DNA of 64,000 bases from Lithodes maja (taxonomy: Eukaryota; Arthropoda; Malacostraca; Decapoda; Lithodidae), in assembly GCA_037953745.1 (NCBI GenBank), contig JBAKBP010007634.1:34002-98001 (forward strand), in the 5' to 3' direction. The notes below the pieces were generated by a model. It worked only from the letters and a program-made list of their open reading frames with translations, was not told the DNA's origin and searched no databases. The first letter of the stretch is position 1, and the number at the start of each line of letters is the position of its first letter. Below are positions 43,931 to 53,040 of this stretch, piece by piece. A program made the position numbers and the translations under genes.

Positions 43931-46286
43931 TACCTATTTGTAGTTTACAGGAATTGAGCAGCGCTCGTGTTGTCCTGTCTTAGTTACTTTATAATCAATC
44001 CATTTTACTTAGACAAGTATCGTAATGGATATTCCCAGTTCCCAGTATTTTGGACTAACATATCATAACTTATGTTGCCCTATTTCCATATTTACTTTTA
44101 TCCAACCTAGATTTGAACATGTTAATGTTCCTCGCTCTCACCACCTCCTCCTCCAAGTTGTTCCAAGTCTCTATACTCCTATATGGGAAGCTGAATTTCT
44201 TTGTGTCCTTACGACATCTGCCCTTCCTCAGCTTAAACTCGTGCCCTCTTGTCCTTCCATTATCCCTCACGAATAGATCTTCCCTATCTACTCGTTCCAA
44301 ACTTTTTACTCCCTTGAACATCGTTATTAAGTCGCCTCGTTCCCTTCTCTCTTTCAAGGTAGGCAGTTGTAGTGTCTTAAGTCTTTCCTCATATGTCAAC
44401 TCCTTCAATCTTGGGATCATCTTCGTTGCTATCCTTTGGACTTTCTCTAATTTGTTTATATGTTTTTTCAAATGTGGTGACCATATCACTGCTGCATATT
44501 CTAATCTTGGTCTTATCATAGTCATTATCAATTTTCTTAACATTTCTTCATCCAAATAGTTAAATGCCACTCTCATATTGGTTATTATTCCATATGCTCC
44601 TCCAATGATCATGTTAATATGCTTCTCTGGGGATAGATCATCTTGTATTATCACTCCAAGGTCCTTCTCATGCCGTGTTTTGCCGATTATTTCAACTCCT
44701 AATTTGTACACCCAGCTTGGCCTTATCTCACTTGTTCCCACTTCCAAAACATGACACTTTTCTGCATTGAAACTCATTTTCCAGGTTTGGCTCCATCTGT
44801 GCAACTCATCTAGGTCCTTTTGAAGATCCTGACAACTTTCTATACAGGTGACATTCTTCATGATCTTAGCGTCATCCGCAAACATATTCATATGACTATT
44901 CAAGTTTTCTGGCATGTCGTTTACATAAAGTAGGAACATTATCGGACCCAACACTGATCCCTGTGGTACTCCGCTCGTCACACTCCTCCACTGTGAATAT
45001 TCGTCTCGTATCGTGGTCCTCATTTCTCTTCCTATTAAAAAGTTTTCCATCCATTTTAACATCCTACCATGTACACCTCCAACAACTTGCAATTTCCACA
45101 ATAACCTTTTGTGAGGCACCCTGTCAAAGGCCTTTTTCAGGTCCAGGTAAACACAGTCAACCCATCCCTCTCTCTCCTGTGTAACATCTACAACTCTGCT
45201 ATAAAAGCTTAATAAATTAGATACACAAGATCTCCCTTCCCTGAATCCAAACTGTTTCTCGCTAAGCACCCCCTGTCCCTCAATGAAGTGTGTCCACTTT
45301 TTCCTTATAATTTTCTCACAAATTTTACAAACAATGCTGGTGAGGGACACCGGTCTGTAGTTAAGCGGATTTTCTCTGTCTCCTCCTTTGTAAATTGGTA
45401 CTATGTTAGCTCTCTTCCATTCCACTGGCAGGTCTCCCTCATTCAGTGAAGATTTTATGATTTCATAGATTGGTTCCACTAACTCTTCCGCACATTCTTT
45501 GAGGATCCATCCAGCCACTCCATCTGGTCCCATTGATTTCCTCACGTCCAAATCCTGCATCAATTTCAGCACTTCACTTTTTGTCACTTTCATTTCAGGC
45601 ATCTGTGGTGTTCTCATTTCTCTATTAGGTTCTATAAACTCCTCCTCTTTTACAAACACTGACTGAAGCTTTTCATTCATAACTTCACACAATTCTTTAT
45701 CTTTCTCATAGCTGTTTGTTCCAACTCTTAGTCTGACAATACCTTCTTTTGTTTTTATTTTTCCATTTACAAATCTATAAAATAGTTTTGGCTCATTTTT
45801 GCACTTCTCTACAATATTCCTTTCATATTTATATTGTTCCTCGCGTCGTATCTTTACGTATTCATTTCTTTTCTCCTTGTACTTATTCCAGTTATTTTCA
45901 CTATGTCTCTTCCGTGCTATATTCCAGGCTCGGTTTCTTCTATCCTGTGCCTTACTACATCTTATATTGAACCATTCTTTTTCCTTCTTTACCCCTGATT
46001 GGAACCTTGGGACATATTTATGTATCCCTTCTTCATATACTTTCAGGAAAAGTCTATATTTGTCTTGAACCATTTCCAGGCTTTCTAGTTCCTTCCAATT
46101 TATACTTTGGAAATAATGTTTCAATGATTTAAAATCAGTTTTAGCATAATTGTATCTATTTATTTTATGTCCTTCCTTTCTCTCCTCATTTTTCCCCAAA
46201 TCCATCTCCATTTCTAATATCTTGTGATCACTTTTTCCCAAGGGACAATGATAATTTATCTTTCTAACATCATGTGGATCATTTGG
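43931..46286 (-). mobile_element. CR1-like LINE ('LINE-C' relative) inserted in LINE-F
   Basis: The 3' end is tatttacctatttgtagttt (complement of the LINE-C tail). The 5' end is at PNDPHDVRKINYHCPLGKSD, inside the endonuclease. Short gtgt duplication at the junctions: ttgactcgtgt on the left and gtgtggtaacg on the right. Confidence 0.85.
44070..46241 (-). CDS. CR1-like ORF2, open 723-residue frame
   Basis: Open frame, N-terminally truncated (it continues open to about 46,286). GKSDHKILEM is the last endonuclease motif. The RT has MGPDGVAGWILKECAEEL, NYRPVSLTSIVCK, CVYLDLKKAFDRVPHK, SGVPQGSVLGPIMF and MNMFADDAKIM. Thumb and C-terminus end in SFPYRSIETWNNLEEEVVRA. It is about two-thirds identical in appearance to the LINE-C copies at 19 and 30 kb, so it is a sister subfamily. 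Confidence 0.88.
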   Translation of the reverse strand: MGKSDHKILEMEMDLGKNEERKEGHKINRYNYAKTDFKSLKHYFQSINWKELESLEMVQDKYRLFLKVYEEGIHKYVPRFQSGVKKEKEWFNIRCSKAQDRRNRAWNIARKRHSENNWNKYKEKRNEYVKIRREEQYKYERNIVEKCKNEPKLFYRFVNGKIKTKEGIVRLRVGTNSYEKDKELCEVMNEKLQSVFVKEEEFIEPNREMRTPQMPEMKVTKSEVLKLMQDLDVRKSMGPDGVAGWILKECAEELVEPIYEIIKSSLNEGDLPVEWKRANIVPIYKGGDRENPLNYRPVSLTSIVCKICEKIIRKKWTHFIEGQGVLSEKQFGFREGRSCVSNLLSFYSRVVDVTQEREGWVDCVYLDLKKAFDRVPHKRLLWKLQVVGGVHGRMLKWMENFLIGREMRTTIRDEYSQWRSVTSGVPQGSVLGPIMFLLYVNDMPENLNSHMNMFADDAKIMKNVTCIESCQDLQKDLDELHRWSQTWKMSFNAEKCHVLEVGTSEIRPSWVYKLGVEIIGKTRHEKDLGVIIQDDLSPEKHINMIIGGAYGIITNMRVAFNYLDEEMLRKLIMTMIRPRLEYAAVIWSPHLKKHINKLEKVQRIATKMIPRLKELTYEERLKTLQLPTLKERRERGDLITMFKGVKSLERVDREDLFVRDNGRTRGHEFKLRKGRCRKDTKKFSFPYRSIETWNNLEEEVVRARNINMFKSRLDKSKYGNRAT

Positions 46287-46437
46287 TGTGGTAACGACCA
46301 GAGGAGGTTGGCTTCAATTGTAAACAGTTTACTTGGAAAAACAAGAGTCAGCTTAAGACCTTCTGTACCTGATGCCGAGTTGGCTGCCAACTTTGTGGCA
46401 TTTTTTGCTGGCAAGATAACTCGCATAAGACTTCTCT
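46287..46437 (+). pseudogene. LINE-F ORF2 middle segment
   Basis: Reads NDQRRLASIVNSLLGKTRVS...ELAANFVAFFAGKITRIR, the linker between endonuclease and RT. It breaks at cgcataag and continues at 47,641 (QELDDASVGEELS). Confidence 0.8.
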
Positions 46438-47640
46438 CGTGTTGATTATTGCAATGCCCTGTTGGTGGGTCTTCCAAATTATATTTTGAAGAAAGTTCAG
46501 TCTGTTCTTAACAGGGCCGCAAGACTAATTTTTGGTGTTCCACCTAGAACTCCTACTACATCTCTTCACATAGAACTGCACTGGCTGCCAGTAAGAGCAA
46601 GAATTGAATTTAAGTTGTGTTTGGTGACTTTTAAGGTTGTTGTTGTTGTTGTTCCCCAGGCTGTCTAGGCCGAACAGCCCCAAGGTCTCGAGCAAGGCCA
46701 AGGCCATAAATGAGCACCCCCACAAAATCCTCCCTGCTTACCACTAACAAAGCCCAGGTGACCGAAGCCACTCCAAGGCAGGGAGCTGAGGAGGGTGCGG
46801 AAACGCCCGGGAAACCAAAGCCCCACCCAAGGCCCTGTGCCCCTCAGCAATTATGAAGGGAAAGTTGAGGGGTAAGGGAAAAATGTGACACTTTGGCTCC
46901 CAATCTGCCAACTTCTAGGTTGGCAGTAGGGAGGTCAATCCACGGAAAAGATGCCGCCACTTGAGATCTAGAAGATATATAAGTAAAAGGAACAGTCAGA
47001 GTAAGCTATGGGTATGGCAGAGATCGCTCAGTTCTCACTCAGATAGACCAGCCCATCACCACATGACTAGAACCCAATCCTCTCAGCATCAGCTAGGAAA
47101 GGCCCTAGAAAGCCGCCTTTGGCGAGGGGATAGCTCCCCTATTTCAACTCCTTTCGGGGTTGGGCACCCGCCCTCAAATTTGGTGAGCCTAGGTACCTTG
47201 CGGAGCTGCCCAGGCGCCCACCGGCACACCATGGTGTAGTTGTGCGTCATGACAATGACCCTTTTCGTCTTGATGAACCAAGGGCTTTCCAGCAGTCTTC
47301 TTTCTTTGAGAGGTCATTCTCCTACATGGCTCCGAGGTTGTATAACAGGTTGCCGCTGTCCATGAGACAACTGAGTTCTGTTGAATGCTTCAAGAGACAA
47401 CTTAAGACTTTTCTCTTTGAGAGAAGCTATGATCTTGAGAGAGGTGTCATGACAGATGGCTATAGAGTTTAGGCTATTTTGCCACTGCTAGTGATTGTTA
47501 AATGTGTGTTGTATATAAGCCTTCTTTTGATGCATTGATTTTTGTTCTTTTTTCTTTCTCTTTTCGAGCGCTAGTGAATTCTTCGGAAAAATTGGCGCTT
47601 ATGAGAAATAAGTAACATGCTTATTATTATTATTTTATTA
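46438..47640 (+). mobile_element. 5'-truncated LINE-F copy inserted in LINE-F
   Basis: Begins acttctctcgtgttgattat (RT thumb) and ends in (TTA)n. The junctions cataag and attaag suggest a short taag duplication. Carries retroposon S4. Encodes only the C-terminal part (VGLPNYILKKVQSVLNRAAR... and RHDNDPFRLDEPRAF...GVMTDGYRV). Confidence 0.8.
46639..47172 (-). mobile_element. SINE-like retroposon, copy S4, no visible TSD
   Basis: Splits acttttaaggtt|ctcaaatttgg, the uninterrupted LINE-F sequence at 49,027. Neither side duplicates the target. It is slightly diverged and has an extra ctaggttggcag segment near 46,914-46,925. Confidence 0.8.
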
Positions 47641-49338
47641 AGACAGGAACTGGATGATGCTTCTGTTGGTGAAGAACTTTCAGTTGTACTCCAACCCCGA
47701 CACATTCCTAATAATGTCCTCTCATCCTTTCACTCAGTAGAGGTGGACATGATCTCGTCCTACATAAGAAACCTCAATAAAACATTTTGCCCGTTGGATC
47801 CCATAAATGTTTCCAAGCTACCAAGAGTCTATGATCACACAGTTGAGTTTATTTCCAAAATAATTAATAAGTGCTTCTCTGAAGGTAGCTTCCCACATTC
47901 TGAAAAGCATGCACTACTCCGACCTACTCTAAAGAAACCTGGACTTGATGTTGAGAACATGTTGAACTATCGTCCTGTCTCCAACCTGTCCTTCATAGCA
48001 AAGATATTAGAGCGTGCAATACTTGACCAATTACAACCACTACTTCAGCAGCATGAAACTATCCCAATTTTTCAGTCTGCTTACCGACAGCATCATTCAA
48101 CTGAAACAGCATTGATTAGAGTACATAATGATCTAGTTGAGAACATTTGCAATGGTGTGGCCTCACTATTGGTCTTGCTTGATCTCTCTGCGGCTTTTGA
48201 CACAGTGGATCACGAGTTGTTATTGAGTGATCTTTATGATTGTGGTGTGCGTGACTCCACTCTCTTGCTTCTTGGGTCGTACTTGTCAGGTAGATCCCAG
48301 AGTGTGATGGTAAATCAAGTGGTCTCGGACTCGACACCCCTGCAGTATGGTGTTCCGCAGGGATCAGTTTTAGGTCCTATCCTATTTATAATTTATATTA
48401 GCAGTTTGTCTCTTCTGCTTCGTGCACATAATGTCACCTTTCACTTTTATGCAGATGACACCCAGATTTATGTGAGAATCACAAATATAGTTGATATACG
48501 GAGTAAGATGGAATTGTTGATGTCTGATATCAAGAAGTGGATGAGAGCGAGAAAACTTAAACTAAATGATGGTAAAACTGATATTCTCATCATCCGAGGA
48601 AATAGAAGAGCTGATGATATAGTAGGTGCCCTCTCCATCAATGTGGGTGGATCTCAGCTGCGACCGGCCAACTCTGTTCGAAATCTGGGTGTATATGTGA
48701 ACTCCCGATTAGATTTCAAAGAGCATGTAAACCAGATAGTTAAAAGTTGTTACTTGCACATCAGAAATCTCTATTTGGTGAAGCCGTTTATAACCAGACG
48801 TTGCCTCCTGACGTTGGTTCACTCATTGGTCTTCTCTCGTGTTGATTATTGCAATGCCCTGTTGGTGGGTCTTCCAAATTATATTTTGAAGAAAGTTCAG
48901 TCTGTTCTTAACAGGGCCGCAAGACTAATTTTTGGTGTTCCACCTAGAACTCCTACTACATCTCTTCACATAGAACTGCACTGGCTGCCAGTAAGAGCAA
49001 GAATAGAATTTAAGTTGTGTTTGGTGACTTTTAAGGTTCTCAAATTTGGTGAGCCTAGGTACCTTGCGGAGCTGCTCAGGCACCCACCGGCACACCATGG
49101 TGTAGTTGTGCGTCATGACAATGACCCTTTTCGTCTTGATGAACCAAGGGCTTTCCGGCAGTCTTCTTTCTTTGAGAGGTCATTCTCCTACATGGCTCCG
49201 AGGTTGTATAACAGGTTGCCGCTGTCCATGAGACAACTGAGTTCTGTTGAATGCTTCAAGAGACAACTTAAGACTTTTCTCTTTGAGAGAAGCTATGATC
49301 TTGAGAGAGGTGTCATGACAGATGGCTATAGAGTTTAG
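47641..49338 (+). CDS. LINE-F ORF2, reverse transcriptase part
   Basis: Continues QELDDASVGEELSVVLQPRH after the insertion. Open to 49,338: NYRPVSNLSFIAKI, LLDLSAAFDTVDHE, YGVPQGSVLGPILF, FYADDTQIYVRI, LHWLPVRARIEFKL and the C-terminus VECFKRQLKTFLFERSYDL. All RT motifs are intact. The (TTA)n tail is at about 49,496-49,504. With the two upstream pieces this was one ORF2 of roughly 980 residues. Confidence 0.88.
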   Translation, partial: RQELDDASVGEELSVVLQPRHIPNNVLSSFHSVEVDMISSYIRNLNKTFCPLDPINVSKLPRVYDHTVEFISKIINKCFSEGSFPHSEKHALLRPTLKKPGLDVENMLNYRPVSNLSFIAKILERAILDQLQPLLQQHETIPIFQSAYRQHHSTETALIRVHNDLVENICNGVASLLVLLDLSAAFDTVDHELLLSDLYDCGVRDSTLLLLGSYLSGRSQSVMVNQVVSDSTPLQYGVPQGSVLGPILFIIYISSLSLLLRAHNVTFHFYADDTQIYVRITNIVDIRSKMELLMSDIKKWMRARKLKLNDGKTDILIIRGNRRADDIVGALSINVGGSQLRPANSVRNLGVYVNSRLDFKEHVNQIVKSCYLHIRNLYLVKPFITRRCLLTLVHSLVFSRVDYCNALLVGLPNYILKKVQSVLNRAARLIFGVPPRTPTTSLHIELHWLPVRARIEFKLCLVTFKVLKFGEPRYLAELLRHPPAHHGVVVRHDNDPFRLDEPRAFRQSSFFERSFSYMAPRLYNRLPLSMRQLSSVECFKRQLKTFLFERSYDLERGVMTDGYRV

Positions 49339-49504
49339 GCTATTTTGCCACTGCTAGTGATTGTTAAATGTGTGTTGTATATAAGCCTTCTTTTGATGCA
49401 TTGATTTTTTTTGTTCTTTTTTCTTTCTCTTTCTCTTTTCGAGCGCTAGTGAATTCTTCGGAAAAATTGGCACTTATGAGAAATAAGTAACATGCTTATT
49501 ATTA

Positions 49505-50361
49505 TAGCCTGACGGAGCCCCTGTCGTTACCTCGGCACTAAACGATCGTTTATATTGTGCTGTTTCACCAATAATTTAGAGTAATATGGATTTATATCGA
49601 CACTTATATTTCAATATGACTCAATCTACAAGTTTGCGTGATTATGTTTTATATTTGGAGCATAGGCCTATATGAGGAAATATTTTGAACTTTTCCGAGG
49701 TTGTAGGCATAATCCTGTGTATGCGGGTAGACCTGTATTTATCTCAATAATTTGGTAATGTTACAATATATTTTTACATTTTACATTCATAAATAGTCCA
49801 CTAATATACTAGGTTAGGTTAGGCTAGGTTAAATATATTGTTCAATGATTCTTAGTAAATAGGCATCTGAAAAACAGTTCCTCCTGCTACACAACCGAAT
49901 GTTTTCGTTTCATACCAATTGCCGTGGCGATTGTAGTTATTTAGCTGCAAGTGGTGTAGCTATTTTAGCATTAATTCACTTAGTTTATGTCTATCCGCAG
50001 CCCTTCTCACAATCAAAACACACAATTATGTAGCAAAATATATATTTCGACGTCATATACTTGAGATATCAATGAGATTAAATGCGAGCTGTAAAGAGGC
50101 TGACACTCTACCTCCATCAAAAACTGGAGCTTCCCACCCAGTGCGGGAAGCATCCTAGCTCCATCAAAGGGTGAGATTTGTGCTGGAGATTGACGGTAGC
50201 TCCACTTTTTGCTGAAGAGTGACGAGAATTGGCCCAGTGTGATAACCCCTTCAACCTGCATAAATATTATGATTGACGGAAACAAAAAATTTAATAAATT
50301 TTCCGGATTTTTTTCTTCAAATTATTTATCCCTTCATAAAATCCTATTACAGTATTTAACC
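49505..50361. repeat. Right flank of element H; no gene
   Basis: AT-rich, with repeats shared with 41,590-41,935, then the gctccatcaaa-rich subterminal part and the TIR at 50,219-50,250. Confidence 0.55.
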
Positions 50362-50889
50362 AGGCGGGTGCCCAACCCCGAAAGGGGTTGAAATAGGGGA
50401 GCTATCCCCCCGCCAAAGGCGGCTTTCTAGGGCCTTTCCTAGCTGATGCTGAGAGGATTGGGTTCAAGTCATGTGGTGATGGGCTGGTCTATCAGAGTGA
50501 GAGCTGAGCAATCTCTGCCATACCCATAGCTTACTCTGACTGTTCCTTTAACTTATATATTTTCTAGATCTCGAGTGACGGCGTCTCTTCCGTGGATTGA
50601 CCTCCCAATCTACCAAGATTGGAAGCCAAAGCGTCACATTTTTCCCTTGCCCCTCAACTTTCTCTTCATAATTGCTAAGGGGCACAGGGCCCTGGGTGGG
50701 GCTTTGGTTTCCCGGGCGTTTCCGCACCCTCCTCAGCTCCCCGCCATGGAGTGACTTCGGTCACCCAGGCTTTATTGTGGTCGGCGGGGAGGGTTCTGTG
50801 GGGGCACTCGGTTGTGGCCTTTGAATTGCTCGGGGCCTTGGGGCTGTTCGGCCAGGCAGCTTGGGGAGCAGCAACAACAACAACAACAA
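50362..50889 (+). mobile_element. SINE-like retroposon, copy S5 (12-bp TSD)
   Basis: TSD cagtatttaacc at 50,350-50,361 and 50,890-50,901. The duplication overlaps the TTAA and first bases of the adjacent MITE, so the retroposon landed on the MITE end. AAC tail on the right. Confidence 0.85.
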
Positions 50890-50899
50890 CAGTATTTAA

Positions 50900-51124
50900 C
50901 CCTCTCACGCACGTGTGGACACGGGTTGCCGATTAGCAATCAGAAATAGAGTTCTCTCAATCTTATAATTACCTCTCCAACATTAGTTTTCTGCCCATAG
51001 CTAACTCAAAGACAACTGCAGAGGTTGAAGTAACTAAACTAAAGGTTTCTAAACACCCCTGATGTTCACCAAGGTTTTAAAGTATCCCAGAATAGGCTCA
51101 AATCATGTCTTGTGCATGAAAAGG
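50900..51124. mobile_element. piggyBac-type MITE (TTAA TSD), copy 2
   Basis: TTAA at 50,896-50,899 and 51,125-51,128. About 80% similar by eye to 7335-7561 (agaaatagagttctctca, gacaactgcagaggtt, taggctcaaa). Ends CCCTCTCACGCACGTG and, reversed, CCTTTTCATGCACAAG. Confidence 0.85.
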
Positions 51125-51139
51125 TTAAGGAGTATACTG

Positions 51140-51255
51140 GTATGCGTGAAAGTGGTGCTAGATGGGAGGACTGATTGGGGACAGAGGTGCATGGGGGCGT
51201 TTCGTTCGTGGCCACCCCTTCGGGTATCACGGCGTCCAGCAATAGATAGATAGAC
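51140..51255 (+). mobile_element. RTE 3' tail fragment
   Basis: Contains ttggggacagaggtgcatgg, gtggccaccccttcggg and atagatagatag, the last ~100 bp of the RTE. Confidence 0.75.
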
Positions 51256-51489
51256 AGTATTTATGTTGATTTATATCATAGACATTAATTTGTATATTCT
51301 ACTTGAAAATCCTAATAACTCCAAAGCATTAACTTGAATATGACTCAAAATTGGCTCGGAAAAGATACTGACCACATTCTGACTGCTTAACCGGCCACTC
51401 ATTATTTGCTTGTATTAAATCTTGGAGCTATTATATATATTATTAATAGTACATGTATATAACATATTTATCACAAAATATACAGTATA
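51256..51489. other. Noncoding, AT-rich
   Basis: Nothing recognised. Confidence 0.4.
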
Positions 51490-52262
51490 TTCTTACAGTA
51501 GTTTCTTACAGTAGATCCTCTGGAAAAAGGCAAACTGTGCCTGTGTATCCAGCTCAGTACCAGTACTTGCACTGCTGCGGTCGTTCACGGTGTTGGCGGC
51601 GGCGGTAGCAGACGCAACATTTTTACTATTCTGTATTTTTGTTTTATAATCAAACTTCAAATCTTGTCTTCCCCATGCTTTATCAAGATTACTTTCAAAC
51701 TCCCTTATTGATTCGGAATCGACTACATACTGGGGCAGTGCGTTCCACTCATTTACCACTCTATCACAAAATGAGTTCTTTGCCTTCTCAAGCCTATTTC
51801 TTTCTTTGTAAATTTTCTTAGAGTGTCCTCTCGTTCCCTCCCGCATCAAGAAGATACCTTCACACACATCCTCATCGTACTTTCCTGACACTATCTTAAA
51901 AGTCTCTATCATATCCCCTCTCTTTCTCCTATATGCCAGTGTCGGAAGCCCCAGTGTCCTCAACCTCTGCTCATAGCCCGCGTTCTTCAACGTTGGTACC
52001 AGCTTGCTAGCTCTCCTCTGCACTTTCTCCACTGCTTCTATATCCTTTACCATATATGGAGCCCACACCTGGTTTGCATATTCCAGGTGCGGCCTAACCA
52101 GCGCTGTATATAGATTCCTGAAGATTTCTTCGTCAAGTGACACAAATGTCCTCCTTATCAGCCCTACAATTCTATTGGCTTTGTTTATCTTTTCCGCTAA
52201 ATGTTCTGAGAAATTTAACTTATTGTCTATCACTACTCCTATATCCTTTTCTGCACTCACTT
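51490..52262 (-). pseudogene. LINE-K, 255-residue C-terminal copy
   Basis: Open frame 52,260-51,493: SAEKDIGVVIDNKLNFSEHL, LVRPHLEYANQVWAPYM, LPTLAYRRKRGDMIETFKI, NSFCDRVVNEWNALPQYVV, ending in a Ser/Thr/Asn-rich tail. 3' end ttcttacag repeats. 5'-truncated just after the RT catalytic core, so it has no enzymatic domain. Confidence 0.85.
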
Positions 52263-52357
52263 CCTAGTAGCCTATAAACTTTAAACTGGCTCGGGTTGTC
52301 CCTCATACAGGGAATAGGTCCGCTTTGGGGCCTTCTGTGTATGTCCACCCTCATTAA

Positions 52358-52997
52358 CCTGACAAGCGCTAAATAGACCTAGGGGCTAGGGTAGTTATTT
52401 GTGCATTTCTAGCCTTGGATTCTGACAGAATTCGTTATATTTACAATATAGAGCATTATTTGTTTTCGGTATGCTTTTATTTTACATATATGATGTATAT
52501 ATGAACCTTCAAGAGTGCTAAAATAAGTGGGAAAAGCATTTGGGTGGTGAAAAACGAAGATATTGGCCACCCGGTCATAATCTCAGGCGAGAGAGAGCCA
52601 CAGGCAACCCTCCTCTCTCGCTGTCTGTGAGGTAACTGAGACGAGCGGGGCGGTGTGGGCCGGTGTCTGGGTGTTACATAACGATGTTTTCTGCAACCCA
52701 CTTGTGCTACATTATCGCGGGAGAGAAAAATAACCGATAAATGATGATAATAAGAGGGAAAATAGGTGATAATTGAGGAGGGGAGGGAGGGGGGAATAAG
52801 GTGGGGAAGGAGGGGAGGGGGGTGGGTGAGATTTACATGGATGAGTACTGGAGGGGAATTATCTCACCTAGAGACAAATTCTTTTGTTTTGATAGGCCCT
52901 TTTTTTTTTTGGAAAGCTTTTTTTATGGTCTTGCTTCCGTGAGGCCTATCGCGTTCCCTATAGGAAGCCTTCCGTGAGGCCTATCGCGCTTGCCGGG
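52358..52997. mobile_element. TTAA-bounded MITE, 640 bp
   Basis: TTAA at 52,354-52,357 and 52,998-53,001. Ends CCTGACAAGCGC and, reversed, CCCGGCAAGCGC. The right end repeats gtgaggcctatcgcg twice. Shares ggaaaataggtgataa (reversed) with 40,299-40,920, so the two are one family in opposite orientation. Confidence 0.65.
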
Positions 52998-53040
52998 TTA
53001 AGGGGAGTAAGGCGTCTGGCAATAGATAGATATATATCTA

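Larger units (their letters stand above)
41481..50250. mobile_element. TIR element 'H', 8.8 kb with nested LINEs
   Basis: The left end aggggttatcacactgggcc plus aaattctcgtca is matched in reverse at 50,219-50,250 (one base shorter), a 32-bp TIR. Own sequence is 41,481-41,955 and 49,505-50,250 and is noncoding. It includes repeats with caatatgactcaatctaca and tatatgaggaaat on both sides of the LINE block. No clear TSD or superfamily. Confidence 0.7.
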
